Shown here piece after piece: positions 10,023-20,082 of a stretch of 64,000 bases of DNA. The notes below the pieces were generated by a model, which searched no databases, was not told where the DNA came from, and saw only the letters and a list, made by a program, of their open reading frames with translations. The DNA lies in the NCBI RefSeq assembly GCF_026262505.1, contig NW_026529174.1, positions 1-64,000 on the forward strand, read 5' to 3'. How positions within the stretch are numbered: the stretch's first letter is position 1; the number at the start of each line of letters is the position of its first letter. Source of the stretch: Trichomonas vaginalis G3 (lineage: Eukaryota > Parabasalia > Trichomonadida > Trichomonadidae). Position numbers and translations under genes: made by a program.

Positions 10023-11486
10023 TTATTCGGTATATTCTGAATCTTGAATGTCTTGGAAATTTTCTTCTTCTTCGCTCTCTGAGGTGAGGATTTCTTCGAC
10101 TTCTTCTTCTTCGCCATTGGGATCAACAAATCCTGCAATGAAAACTTTGTATATACCTTCTTGAGGAGTCTCTATGATGAAAGTCGTATTGTTGAGGAAA
10201 TGGAACTCGACATCTTGAACAAATTGGCAACTGCTGTGTGTGAATTTTGCAATTGTGAGAGGCTTTCCTTTATAGCCCTTGGGAAAGCTTGAGATAGTTA
10301 CTGTTCCTCCATATGGAACTCTGGCAGGAATATCTAAAGCAACAGTTGTTATAACGTGGAAATTGTCTACGAATTGAGGCATAGGTTCAATGCAGTATAG
10401 TCGTTTTGACTGGTTGTCTTTTGTGTAGAAATATAAATAGAATGACCTTTCACCATGTTCATTCAATTCTTCCAAATAATTGTATGAATTTGGATATAAA
10501 CGGACAAATTCAGCAACTTTAACTTCTTGTAAATGCTTCTGCAAGTTCTTTGGAAACAAGTGAATGAACTGGTCAATAGCTTGCAACGCTATGAGATTGG
10601 CAGTAACGGGTAAATATGAAGCAAACATGTCAACAAGTACGCCAGGGTCTTTGATTTCGTTTTCAAGAGGCTGAATGGCATCCATGACAGCTTGAAACAT
10701 CTCGTTATAATCTCGATTGTCTTCTGAACCCCACTGTTCATTTAACTTATCTAACAATTCTAACCTTTGCTTTGCGTATTTTCTACGAACTTTCTCTGAA
10801 AGAGGAGTGTCGCTATCTTGTGTGTCTTGAATTTGAGACTTAAATTGTTTGCAAAAGGCGAGATATCGTGTTTGCGACCTAGTGGTCATTGCAGAATGTG
10901 TTTCTGTATGTTCGATTGGATGTGTTTCTGTATTTTCGGGTGGTTGTGTTTCTGTATGTTCGATTGGAGTCTGATTGGTATGAACTTCTTCTGAAAATGC
11001 TTCTGTTCCGATAGTTGTTGTTGCTTGACCTGTTGGCTGAGCTGTATCTGTTGTGTTTTGAGAAGAAGAACTCAAATTGTTGGACAATTTGTTTGCAATT
11101 GTATGAGGAAGTTGCTTTGGTATTATAGGAGGTCGTAAGGGTTTTGAGAATGGTGAGACATAAGTTGTAGGAACTTTAACTGCAGAGGTAGTCGACGAAT
11201 TGTTTGCAATTGTATGAGGAAGTTGCTTTGGTATTATAGGAGGTTGTAAGGGTTTTGAGAATGGTGAGACATAAGTTGTAGGAACTTTAACTGCAGAGGT
11301 AGTCGACGAATTGTTTGCAATTGTATGAGGAAGTTGCTTTGGTATTATAGGAGGTTGTAAGGGTTTTGAGAATGGTGAGACATAAGTTGTAGGAACTTTA
11401 ACTGCAGAGGTAGTCGACGAATTGTTTGCGACACTTTTTCTTCCTTCCATTAGACAAAAATAAACTGTTTTTTTCGGACTACTCAT
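10023..11486 (-). CDS. End-proximal Polinton protein with three 37-residue repeats, copy B
   Basis: A 487-residue protein identical to the copy-A gene at 2471-3934. Three 111-bp repeats (about 11097-11429) encode a Pro/Ser/Thr-rich unit containing VPTTYVSPFSKPLQPPIIPK. A Thr/Gln-rich section, a probable globular C-terminal half and an acidic tail follow. It is transcribed toward the element end, divergently from the large coiled-coil gene. No family is recognised. A stalk or surface-exposed virion component would fit the repeats, but this is inference. Confidence 0.8.
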   Translation of the reverse strand: MSSPKKTVYFCLMEGRKSVANNSSTTSAVKVPTTYVSPFSKPLQPPIIPKQLPHTIANNSSTTSAVKVPTTYVSPFSKPLQPPIIPKQLPHTIANNSSTTSAVKVPTTYVSPFSKPLRPPIIPKQLPHTIANKLSNNLSSSSQNTTDTAQPTGQATTTIGTEAFSEEVHTNQTPIEHTETQPPENTETHPIEHTETHSAMTTRSQTRYLAFCKQFKSQIQDTQDSDTPLSEKVRRKYAKQRLELLDKLNEQWGSEDNRDYNEMFQAVMDAIQPLENEIKDPGVLVDMFASYLPVTANLIALQAIDQFIHLFPKNLQKHLQEVKVAEFVRLYPNSYNYLEELNEHGERSFYLYFYTKDNQSKRLYCIEPMPQFVDNFHVITTVALDIPARVPYGGTVTISSFPKGYKGKPLTIAKFTHSSCQFVQDVEFHFLNNTTFIIETPQEGIYKVFIAGFVDPNGEEEEVEEILTSESEEEENFQDIQDSEYTE

Positions 11487-11756
11487 AGAAAAGTTTAAAA
11501 TAAACCGTTTTCGTCAACGGAGACCCCCTCTATTTTTTTATTTTATTTAATAGTTACCGTTGGAAAACCGTTCCATCTCAAATATTGAATGAACTATAAA
11601 CGTTTTTTGTTTTCTATATATACTTTTTTGTCCAACGGTAAAACTTTTTACACAACGGTTTTTGAGAGTCGTCGCTGTTGACCGAGTAGTTTTTTGTGCT
11701 GAACAAAAAGTGTCATATAAACATCTGTCAAAAACCGCTTTTTAACTTCACTTAAA
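11487..11756. promoter_or_regulatory. Divergent promoter region with YAACGG motifs, copy B
   Basis: This 270-bp gap separates two divergent starts. Four exact YAACGG sites are visible: 11515-11520, 11557-11562 (reverse), 11633-11638 and 11653-11658. Several looser AACGG/CCGTT copies lie between them. YAACGG is the animal c-Myb consensus, and trichomonads have a large Myb family. A regulatory role is inferred. Confidence 0.5.
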
Positions 11757-14700
11757 ATGCCACGTAAGCTACGTAAGAATATACGTAAGAGGAAGAGAGC
11801 ATTGAAACATCCAATAGTAAAACTGACACCACAACAACAGTTGCAACAACAAATGCTGAATGACCCCACTATGTTGCAACAAATGTCAAGCAACCCTATG
11901 CTTTTAAACCGAGTTATTGGTGCACAGAGTGGAGGTTTAAGAGCGGCACTTTTAGCGAAAATGGCAGGCTATGGTGGAGCTGCAGACGGAACAGCTTATA
12001 ACCCTCAAAGTCAAATGAATTTGAGTTCACTCAAAAATCAAATAACAGATGTCAAAAAGTCAAACATAGACATACAGAAACAAATAAGTGAAAACGAAAA
12101 GAAACTAGAATATGACAGACACACAAAGAAACTCAATGAGTTAAACGTAGAGAAAAAGAAGAAAGAAGAACAACTGAAAGAACTAAGTACAGAGGAATAT
12201 GCGAAAAAAGTGTCAGAAAAAGCAGCAGAAGTAGCAAAAATGGAACAAGATGTCATAAATTTGAAAAACCATACTACTCAATATAAAGTACTGAAAGATG
12301 AAGAAATAAAACAAAAAGCCCTGAAGACATATATGGATAGCGATGAGTATAAAAAAGAAGTTGAAGCAAATGTAAAGGCAGAAAAACTTTTACAGTTGCA
12401 AAACCAAACCGTACAGTATGAAAACTTAGCACAAGAAAGTAAAAATAACGACGCGGCTATGCAAAAGGCAATGAAAAGCGCAGAATATATAAAAGCCAAC
12501 AATGACTGGTTAGATGCCCAAGCCAACGCTAAAGCAGCCCAACTCATAGGGTCAATAAGGACAAAAATACAAGCGGATGAAGACAGTTCAAATGAAGCTT
12601 TAACAAATGCTGACTTTAAGAACGCCTTCGAAGCTCTTCATAGTAAGGTGAAACAAGTGAACGACTTCTCATCTGGAAAGAAAACTGAAGTGTTTGAAGT
12701 TTCGACAACGAGTTAAAAGAAGTAGCACAAAATATGACGAAAATAACAGATGCAGCAACGAGACAGGCAGTTCAAAGTGCCTATGACGCCGTTAGAGCAA
12801 CTGTTGTGAAAAGTCAAGAAAAAGAGTTACAACAGACCAAAACAGACCTAGTAAATGCTTTCTTAAGAACGAAAAGTCAGGTAGGACATTACGCTGCAGA
12901 TGGAACATATGTGCCAGCTGGTGGAACTTATATACCACCAAACCCTCCAAGAGAAGCACCTGCACCAGGACTACCTAGAACATTTACATCGTCACATGGA
13001 CACAGACACAGGCATGCACCAAAACCAACACAACAACCAACAGTTCAAAACCCTGCACAACAACCAACAGTTCAAAATCCAGCACAACAACAACAACCAG
13101 CACAGCAACCACCTCCACAACCAGCACAACAACCACAAACAGAGCAAGGACATAAAAGAAGTAGAGAACAAGGAAACCAAGAATTCTTAAAAATGCTTAA
13201 AGAAGAGTGTGGTTTCCCAGATACTATTGACTTTAGTGACAGATATAAAGAAGCTATTGGAAAGTTCAAGGATGGAAATACTGACCCGAACCTATTTAGC
13301 TTTATGACTCAGCACCAAATGGGATATAATTTCAAACCTGGAAAATACAAGCTCGCTAAGGGATATGATTTAATAGCATATCATCCAAATGACATGAACG
13401 AATTTACTCCGAGATATTTGATGTCAGAGCTAAATGACAATACAACTTTCGTCATGAAACGCGTAAAAAATAGAGACGGAACGAAAGAACAAAAGCTTAT
13501 GAATGCGGATGACGTAGATAGGGAAATTGTTGAAAACGGTCTCGGAATATATGAAATGCCAGCAGATGAGGTACAAGAAACTCCACAGGAAGAAGTTCAG
13601 ATACAACCAGACATGGAAGAAATAGTTCAGCAACAACAGCTAGAAGAGCCTGAAGGAAACGAACAAGTCACTCCTTTGGAAACTAACTTCACAGAACTAG
13701 ATGAAGATTTGGAACAGCCGAAAAATCTTGACCCTCAACAAGAGCATGAGGTGAATATGGAATCTTTCCAAGAGTCTAAGAAAGATTCGGCTGACATAGT
13801 AGAAGAATATCGAAAAATGTTTGCCGACATACAAAAGACTCCAACACCAGATGAAAATATTCAGCATAGAATGGAAGTACTGAAAAAAAATGTACACAAA
13901 TACAACAACCCTTTTTACTTACGAGCATTTAACGTTCAATCTTCGGATGAACTCGGTGAAGATAAAAGGTTAAATTTCAAGAAAACATATAGAAATGAAA
14001 CATTGTTTAAAGTTCATTCAGAACCTAGCCAATATGGAAACAAACCTACTTTTGTTTCTGCAGACGATGGAACTACAATGAGATGGGGTCATAAAGCTAA
14101 TTCGGATAGGTGGTTCATAAACTTACAACCTCAATTCCAAGAAGTTGTAGACGCAATGGAAGCGAATGGTGAACGAGATATAGCTGGTATTTTCAGCGCG
14201 GCTTTAATGCCATTGAAAGATATGAAAGATGCAGATATTTTGGACCAGTATGAAATGAACATGGCTGATGGAAATATAACACCTGACGTTCTAGAACATT
14301 TATCTCAAAGAACTACACAGAACCATAGAGATGGTATATTTGGTGAAGAGTTTAGAAAGAAAGTTAGGGAGAGAGAAGGAAGAGAACCTATTGTACATGA
14401 CCTTGCAAACGAAAGTTTACAAAATGTCATAAAAACTTACTTTGCAGACAATGAACCGAGAAGGGATGAATATTTAAGAAAACTCAAATGGACAGTACCA
14501 AATGAAATGTTAGTATTGAAAAACATGTTCCTTGACAAAATAAAACCAACTACAGAAATAAATGACGAAAGACTGAAAGATTGGGTAAAAGCTTTCCCAT
14601 TCACAAAAGATATTGTTGGTAACATGGAAAGAAAACCAGAATGGCTACAAAAACATATATTTGGAAACGAGCTTATTCCATATGGACAGGCACTGTTTGA

Positions 14701-14977
14701 AGAGCTTGAACCTGAAACTCAGGAAAGAGTCATGCAAACAATACGCGAAGACTCAAATACAGACTATGACAAACTCTTTCTAGGATATAGGTTACCTGAG
14801 ATGGGCGACCAGAGCCAAAAGGCAAAAAGGACATGGGAAATTTGCAACATACTAGATGAACATAATGCAAAGATGCAACAACTTCAAGCAGAGGGCAATG
14901 AAGGAAAAAGAAGAGTTAAAAACTCAGTCAGGAAGAAAGTAAAGCTTGGTCGGAGTGGGTTCTATTATGACATATAA
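11757..14977 (+). pseudogene. Large coiled-coil/Gln-rich structural protein locus, copy B (broken)
   Basis: A locus of about 3.2 kb directly upstream of the putative major capsid gene and co-oriented with it. It begins with a strongly basic head rich in Arg and Lys, as in DNA-binding or core proteins. Long Lys/Glu/Ala coiled-coil segments follow, then a Gln/Pro linker with QQPTVQNPA repeats, an acidic stretch and a large C-terminal region without a recognised fold. By position it may be an internal virion, scaffold or core protein. It is not a single open frame and is broken, with about one break; copy A shows the same locus with more. Confidence 0.65.
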
Positions 14978-15009
14978 ATCCAACTATTCTATATTTTTAC
15001 TCATATGAA

Positions 15010-16617
15010 ATGTACGCCGCTCAGAATATAACGCCAACAGTTTTGGATGCCATGAACGGAAATGTTTCCGAATGGTATAACGAATGCGACAATGCCATTA
15101 GAAGGTCAGAAATAGTTCCTGGAACTTACGAATATACAACTGCTGTTTCTTATGGAAACGTAGGTGAGTTTGGAGAAGGTTCTTCAACAACAGTAGATAT
15201 TGCTTGCGACAGGTTTCATATAATTTCTATTGACAACTCTTTCTTATACGTGGAACAAGACATTGAAATAAAACCTTCTGCCAAGTTGTCTGACAAGAAA
15301 GGTTGCAATGGAATTTTCTATGTCGGATACCAATATGCTCCAGAAGTTTTCATGGGATATAAGATATATTCTAACTCTGACTTAGTTCAAACAGTAACAT
15401 GGGCAAACTATGAATGGTTCGCTTTGAGAAACTCAGTACAACCACAAGCTAGAGAACAAACAGACCAGTATGCAACTATTGAGAAAATAAGAAGACTTGA
15501 CCCTAACGTTCCAGGAGTTTATGTTAACCTTTCTGGACAAACTGCAGCAGCAGTAACCAAAGTAAAACTGAAACTTAGAGTTCCTTTGTCATCTTTCCTC
15601 ATCTTCAGGTTTTTAAGATACTTGCCAAACTGGGCAGGAAAAATTTCTATCGAACTTACTCCAAGCAAAAATAACTTAGTCATTGCACCAACACAAGACC
15701 CATTCACTCTTACAGAAGTAGTGGGAACAAATAAAATGTCATTCGCCGACTTTTGCAAAAACAAAGTTGACTTAGACTTTGGTTTCTCAAACCTCAACAC
15801 TGAAGTAAACTATTATTTCAATGCTGCTGGAGATGCTTGGGACCCAGTTAAGTTCACATGCGAAAAATTTGAATGCAAGAGAATAGAAAGCAGACTTGCA
15901 GTCTATATGTTGGACCCAGATATTTCAAATGCTTTAGCTGCCAAATATATTGCAGTTCCACTTATGTTCCCTATACACCAAATATCTGTCAAAGACTTTG
16001 CAGGTGAAGTTGGAAACCAAAGTGCTGACCCAGGTGCAAGAACAGATATTGCTTTAACAACTGCAATGAAACATGCAGATACTATGTTTGTACTGTTCAG
16101 ACGAACTATAAATGACTATTCTTGCTTCTACAACCCTGGTATTAAATACCATATAAACATAGATGGCAAATACTATCCAAGAGAAGAATATTCTACAGTT
16201 GAGGATATGAGGTCATACAACTTGACATTAGATGCTATGAACTTTAACAACAACTTCACAACAACTATTAACCCTGAAATGCAAAGTTCTATTATGCCAT
16301 ATGTGAAAGTATGGACTCATACAGGAGGTCAAAAAACTCAATATACAAATGGAGACCGTTCAAACTTTTGGCTTGGCATTCCATTTGCTGACTCAGAAGA
16401 CTTTATGGGTGGTATTTCAACTGTTGGTACAGTTCAAATACAATATACTGGTGACAGAGACGGTCCAGATGAATTGAAAGCAAAGAAGTTTACAAAACCA
16501 ATAGCACTTTTCACGGAAGATGCTCTTTTGAAGATTCGTTCGATGAAACCTGCTGGGGCTCCTCAGATTGGCATAACGACAGCTTCCATCGAGCAGATTT
16601 TGGCAGCAGGTCAGTAA
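15010..16617 (+). CDS. MCP: Putative major capsid protein (double jelly-roll type)
   Basis: A 535-residue intact ORF. The length fits Polinton major capsid proteins, and the sequence is rich in predicted beta-strands with few charged helices. The segment VKLKLRVPLSSFLIFRFLRYLPNWAGKISIEL at about 187-218 (first part VKLKLRVPLSSF) resembles the strand-turn-strand end of the first jelly-roll of PRD1/adenovirus-lineage capsid proteins. The neighbours, a putative penton gene and a packaging ATPase downstream, support the call. Its 3' end overlaps an antisense ORF. I see family-like features but no single diagnostic motif. Confidence 0.7.
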   Translation: MYAAQNITPTVLDAMNGNVSEWYNECDNAIRRSEIVPGTYEYTTAVSYGNVGEFGEGSSTTVDIACDRFHIISIDNSFLYVEQDIEIKPSAKLSDKKGCNGIFYVGYQYAPEVFMGYKIYSNSDLVQTVTWANYEWFALRNSVQPQAREQTDQYATIEKIRRLDPNVPGVYVNLSGQTAAAVTKVKLKLRVPLSSFLIFRFLRYLPNWAGKISIELTPSKNNLVIAPTQDPFTLTEVVGTNKMSFADFCKNKVDLDFGFSNLNTEVNYYFNAAGDAWDPVKFTCEKFECKRIESRLAVYMLDPDISNALAAKYIAVPLMFPIHQISVKDFAGEVGNQSADPGARTDIALTTAMKHADTMFVLFRRTINDYSCFYNPGIKYHINIDGKYYPREEYSTVEDMRSYNLTLDAMNFNNNFTTTINPEMQSSIMPYVKVWTHTGGQKTQYTNGDRSNFWLGIPFADSEDFMGGISTVGTVQIQYTGDRDGPDELKAKKFTKPIALFTEDALLKIRSMKPAGAPQIGITTASIEQILAAGQ

Positions 16618-16903
16618 GTTGTTCTTGAACTGACTTCTCTCCGTCAAATATTGACAGTACGCCAGTTTTGACATAGTATTGTATTATAAACTTACCTTTA
16701 GAAATATCGGTCAGTTTTGTTGTTATATTTTTGTCTGCTTCAAGAACTTTCACCATTTCAGTTATACCAACTTTCTTTGCTTTATGAAAATATTTTGGTT
16801 CAGCAAAGACTGCTATTCTATAACATTTTCCATTGTTTGTATAAAGAACTATTCTGTCAATGTATTTGTATTGTTTGTGTGTGTAAACTTTGTTCTGCTT
16901 CAA
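16511..16903 (-). CDS. Small unknown protein antisense to the capsid gene end
   Basis: A 130-residue ORF with balanced composition. The first 95 residues (QYKYIDRIVLYTNNGKCYRI and on) look like a real alpha/beta protein, with Lys/Thr/Ile typical of the other element genes. The last 35 residues overlap the 3' end of the putative capsid gene on the other strand. It fills what would otherwise be a 330-bp gap. No family is recognised. Confidence 0.55.
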   Translation of the reverse strand: MKQNKVYTHKQYKYIDRIVLYTNNGKCYRIAVFAEPKYFHKAKKVGITEMVKVLEADKNITTKLTDISKGKFIIQYYVKTGVLSIFDGEKSVQEQLTDLLPKSARWKLSLCQSEEPQQVSSNESSKEHLP

Positions 16904-16947
16904 TTCGAAGAGATACTCAATACGTCCATCTTTTTATTCTAAGTAAA

Positions 16948-17529
16948 ATGTCATTTCCGAAAAATAGAAGCGTAAGTGTTTCAAAAGGTTTAATGGCGGT
17001 GGCAGATGTGAAGTTAAATTCACCAACTCAAACAAACAGTCAAAGTGTTGTTGTCAATGTCAAAGAAAGAGATGTTGAAGTGGGGAAACCATACGAAGAC
17101 GAAGATGGTATAACAATAGTTCCTGTAAAAGAACAACCAACATACCCTGAAGTTAGCAGAGACTTAAGTTCTGTTGCAGATATTCGAAACGACTACCAAC
17201 AACTTAAAGACAAACTTAAAACTCAGGAGAAGATTTGTCAAGCTTTGGGTATAATGTTAAACTTGGTCGAACACAACCCTGTAAAAGTGAACTCATATGT
17301 CATTGCACCTCATGAAATTTTGAAAGAACTATTGAAACTTTTGACAGAGGCAGACGATATAAACATCAAAGAAATAGAACCCGACATTGCTTGCTGTGGT
17401 GTTTCATATAATGTCATTGACAAGATATACGTTATGAAAGGAGGTGAAACGTTGAACTTAAAATATAGTTTCCCAGACGTCATAAAAATATTTGACGACC
17501 ACAACATTTCATTAAAATTTACTTGCTAA
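16948..17529 (+). CDS. Unknown protein between the capsid genes
   Basis: A 193-residue ORF starting at MSFPKNRSVSVSKG. A longer in-frame extension exists but is low-complexity and overlaps the antisense gene, so this start is preferred; TAAGTAAA precedes the ATG. Residues about 70-110 look helical and coiled (LKDKLKTQEKICQALGIMLN), and the C-terminal part carries a CC pair. It lies only 4 bp upstream of the putative penton gene, so it is probably part of the morphogenesis block. Its function is unknown. Confidence 0.65.
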   Translation: MSFPKNRSVSVSKGLMAVADVKLNSPTQTNSQSVVVNVKERDVEVGKPYEDEDGITIVPVKEQPTYPEVSRDLSSVADIRNDYQQLKDKLKTQEKICQALGIMLNLVEHNPVKVNSYVIAPHEILKELLKLLTEADDINIKEIEPDIACCGVSYNVIDKIYVMKGGETLNLKYSFPDVIKIFDDHNISLKFTC

Positions 17530-17533
17530 GTAA

Positions 17534-18346
17534 ATGGCAGAAGACATAGTGGTTTATACTATTACGACTAAAAACCCTGAGTCATATAATTCTATAACAA
17601 CAAACTTACAAAGTCCTCAAGGACGATATTGTAAACTGACCTTAAACACGATGACGACTAAAGCCTGTTTTGCTCTTTTGACACCAGAAGACTTTGTTGT
17701 TGTGAATGGTAAAAACTTCTTTGAAGATACTTACTCAGATATACCACCAACAGGTTTTGTTGACTTATTTAATACTTTAAGGACGGATGTAACATGTGCT
17801 GCAACTAGAGCAGGTTTCATTATGTTTGGATGTCCGACTGAGTTTAGTATAAACGATATGAGCTATAATACAAAACTTATATCTGGTTTTTACTACCAAC
17901 AGTTTCCTATAACAGGAAAAGGTGTCATACAAGGTTTGTCTGTTCCATTGACTTTAAGTACACCTATTTTATATATTGTTTCAAACTTAGGTTCAAAGTG
18001 CTATTCGAATGTCGACAGAAACTACTATGACCAAAAGATACTCATGCGTATAAACAACACTTTCTCTGCTGGTTTGCCTATTGTTCATTCGAATGCAGAG
18101 TTTTCAGCTTTAGTAAACTCAAACACTTTAGCAAACATAAACTTAACCTTAGTTGACGCAAACTTTGTTCCTGTAAAACTTTTATGTCCTATGTATTTGT
18201 CAATGACGGCAGAAAGTTTCGAATTGGAAGATGCAACTGGTGAAAGTATTGTACTACAAGAACAACTTCAACAACAAATAGCTCAAGAACAACAAATGCA
18301 ACAAATGCAACAAATGGAACAAATGCAACAACAAAGTCAAGAATAA
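17534..18346 (+). CDS. Putative minor capsid/penton protein
   Basis: A 270-residue intact ORF. The first 230 residues are beta-rich (VVYTITTKNPESYNS to VDANFVPVKLLCPMYLSMTA), consistent in size with a single jelly-roll penton protein of Polintons. The last 35 residues are Gln/Met repeats. It lies between the putative major capsid gene and the helicase. The call rests on size, strand content and position, not a diagnostic motif. Copy D carries a near-identical gene. Confidence 0.55.
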   Translation: MAEDIVVYTITTKNPESYNSITTNLQSPQGRYCKLTLNTMTTKACFALLTPEDFVVVNGKNFFEDTYSDIPPTGFVDLFNTLRTDVTCAATRAGFIMFGCPTEFSINDMSYNTKLISGFYYQQFPITGKGVIQGLSVPLTLSTPILYIVSNLGSKCYSNVDRNYYDQKILMRINNTFSAGLPIVHSNAEFSALVNSNTLANINLTLVDANFVPVKLLCPMYLSMTAESFELEDATGESIVLQEQLQQQIAQEQQMQQMQQMEQMQQQSQE

Positions 18347-18375
18347 AAAAAATATTTTTTTTTATTTTTATAAAA

Positions 18376-19611
18376 ATGTACAGAATAGACGTTTCAGATT
18401 TTTATGACTTCCAAGCGTTCAGAAATATGTGTCCATTTAGAGACTATAACAAAGCAGTCGAGAATTTGAAACGTTTAGTCATTTATGTCGACTCTGCCCC
18501 AGAATGTTATGTCATGAAAGAATGGGATGTTGTCTTTAACAAACCAAGAGCAACAATAGTTTCAGAACAAGAATGTAGACAGAAACTTAAGAAAATAAAA
18601 GTCGTACAAGTTGGTATGAAGATGTTAGATGCTTGGGATATCTTATTGTCAAAGTTAGAAGATTTTTCAGTTCGTGGTATAAAGTTCTATACACCATCTC
18701 CAAACTTCTATTCTATCTTCACTGGATATAAATACGAACAAGTAGAATGGAAAGAAAATGTTATAGAAGCTTGGTTAGACCATGTCAAAGAAATTATATG
18801 CAATGGAAACGAAAGAGTCTATGAGTATATCTTATGTTGGTTTGCAAACATCTTACAACATCCAAGTGCTAAAAATGAAACTGCTCTCATCATAATTGGA
18901 AAACAAGGAACAGGTAAGAACACTTTCTTTACAGATATCTTATGCAAACTGTTAGAGGGCTATTCGAACCCGAATATGACAAACTTAGAAAACATCTGCG
19001 GTAAATTTAACTCTTCAATAGAGAATATGAAACTTATAGTATGTAACGAACTTCAAAGTATAGATACAACAAAGGTTTTAAACTCAGATGCTTTGAAGAG
19101 TCTTATAACAGACAAAGTTGGAGTTGTTGAAAGAAAGTATAGAGACCAAAGAGTTTGTGAAAATGTTGCAAACTTCGTCATGGTTTCAAACAATGTTGTT
19201 CCGATGAAGTTAGAAAGTTCTGACAGAAGATATGTAGTTGTCAGAACGTCAGATTCTCATATGCAAGATACAGAATATTTTGACGACTTAGCAGAAACTT
19301 TGACACCTAACTTTTACAACCACTTGTTCTCATATTTCATGACATTAGATATTTCAAAGTTCAATCCAAGACAAATTCCACATACCGAAGAAAGACAAAC
19401 ATTGTTAGAAGCAAACAAGAGTGTATATGAACTGTTCATAGATGAGACTAACTTTGAGTGTTTAGATGAAAGGTCATTGTACGATTCATATAAACAATAT
19501 TGTCAAGAGTATGGTTATATGGCAGCTTCTAAACGTACATTCTTGGCAAATGTCAAAAATCTTTTAGACATACAGAACGGCGTATATACAAAGAAAAATT
19601 TTTATGAGTAA
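18376..19611 (+). CDS. Superfamily 3 helicase
   Basis: A 411-residue protein with the SF3 AAA+ core. Walker A is GKQGTGKN at 175-182, Walker B lies in MKLIVCNEL at 218-226, motif C is in NFVMVSNN at 266-273, and an Arg pair follows in SSDRRYVVV at 281-289. A winged-helix-like C-terminal part includes YKQYCQEYGYMAASKRTFL. SF3 helicases unwind replication forks in parvoviruses, virophages and Polinton-like viruses. No primase active-site motif was recognised in the first 160 residues. ATTTTTATAAAA stands directly before the ATG. Copy D has a near-identical gene. Confidence 0.88.
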   Translation: MYRIDVSDFYDFQAFRNMCPFRDYNKAVENLKRLVIYVDSAPECYVMKEWDVVFNKPRATIVSEQECRQKLKKIKVVQVGMKMLDAWDILLSKLEDFSVRGIKFYTPSPNFYSIFTGYKYEQVEWKENVIEAWLDHVKEIICNGNERVYEYILCWFANILQHPSAKNETALIIIGKQGTGKNTFFTDILCKLLEGYSNPNMTNLENICGKFNSSIENMKLIVCNELQSIDTTKVLNSDALKSLITDKVGVVERKYRDQRVCENVANFVMVSNNVVPMKLESSDRRYVVVRTSDSHMQDTEYFDDLAETLTPNFYNHLFSYFMTLDISKFNPRQIPHTEERQTLLEANKSVYELFIDETNFECLDERSLYDSYKQYCQEYGYMAASKRTFLANVKNLLDIQNGVYTKKNFYE

Positions 19612-19646
19612 ATTTAAAAAAAATATTTTTTTATCCGATAGAAAAG

Positions 19647-20066
19647 ATGACGAAATATATTTCAGTCAACAAGTACATGACAGAAGTCAAAGAAGAACTA
19701 GACCCATTCGCTTATTTGAATGTTTACTTCTACCATTTTGAAAAGTCTACATTTGACAAAGTTTGGAACATCGAACCAGTTAAGTTTGCTATTGTGACTA
19801 AAAATGGTGCGAAATTTGAAGACTTAGACATAGAAGGTTTGTTAGCAGTCAAAGAAAATTTTGACAGAAGGTTTTCAAACCTTAAAGAAGGCAAAGCATA
19901 CAAACTTGTTATACCTTATGAACCAAAGAAAGCAGACGACTATGAATATTATGAGTCTAAGATAGTTGAAGTTCAAGGTAAATTGGGTAAAAAGATTTTA
20001 GAGTCTAAACCAGTGTTTGCTCCTAAAGAGGAAGAGAACATTGACATTGACCCAGAAATGTTCTAA
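19647..20066 (+). CDS. Unknown conserved protein following the helicase
   Basis: A 139-residue ORF (MTKYISVNKYMTEVKEELDP start) 35 bp after the helicase, preceded by TTATCCGATAGAAAAG. Alternating Lys/Glu and aromatic residues and an acidic tail (EEENIDIDPEMF) suggest a small beta-rich protein. A single-strand DNA-binding role would suit the position, but no motif proves it. It is conserved in copies C and D. Confidence 0.7.
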   Translation: MTKYISVNKYMTEVKEELDPFAYLNVYFYHFEKSTFDKVWNIEPVKFAIVTKNGAKFEDLDIEGLLAVKENFDRRFSNLKEGKAYKLVIPYEPKKADDYEYYESKIVEVQGKLGKKILESKPVFAPKEEENIDIDPEMF

Positions 20067-20082
20067 AAATAAAATTTTATTT

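Noticed and set aside
11648-11893. 81-codon minus-strand ORF (also at 2064-2309) with a Cys-rich translation
   Set aside because: It runs antisense to the start of the large coiled-coil gene and the divergent promoter. The Cys run comes from reading CAA repeats on the wrong strand.
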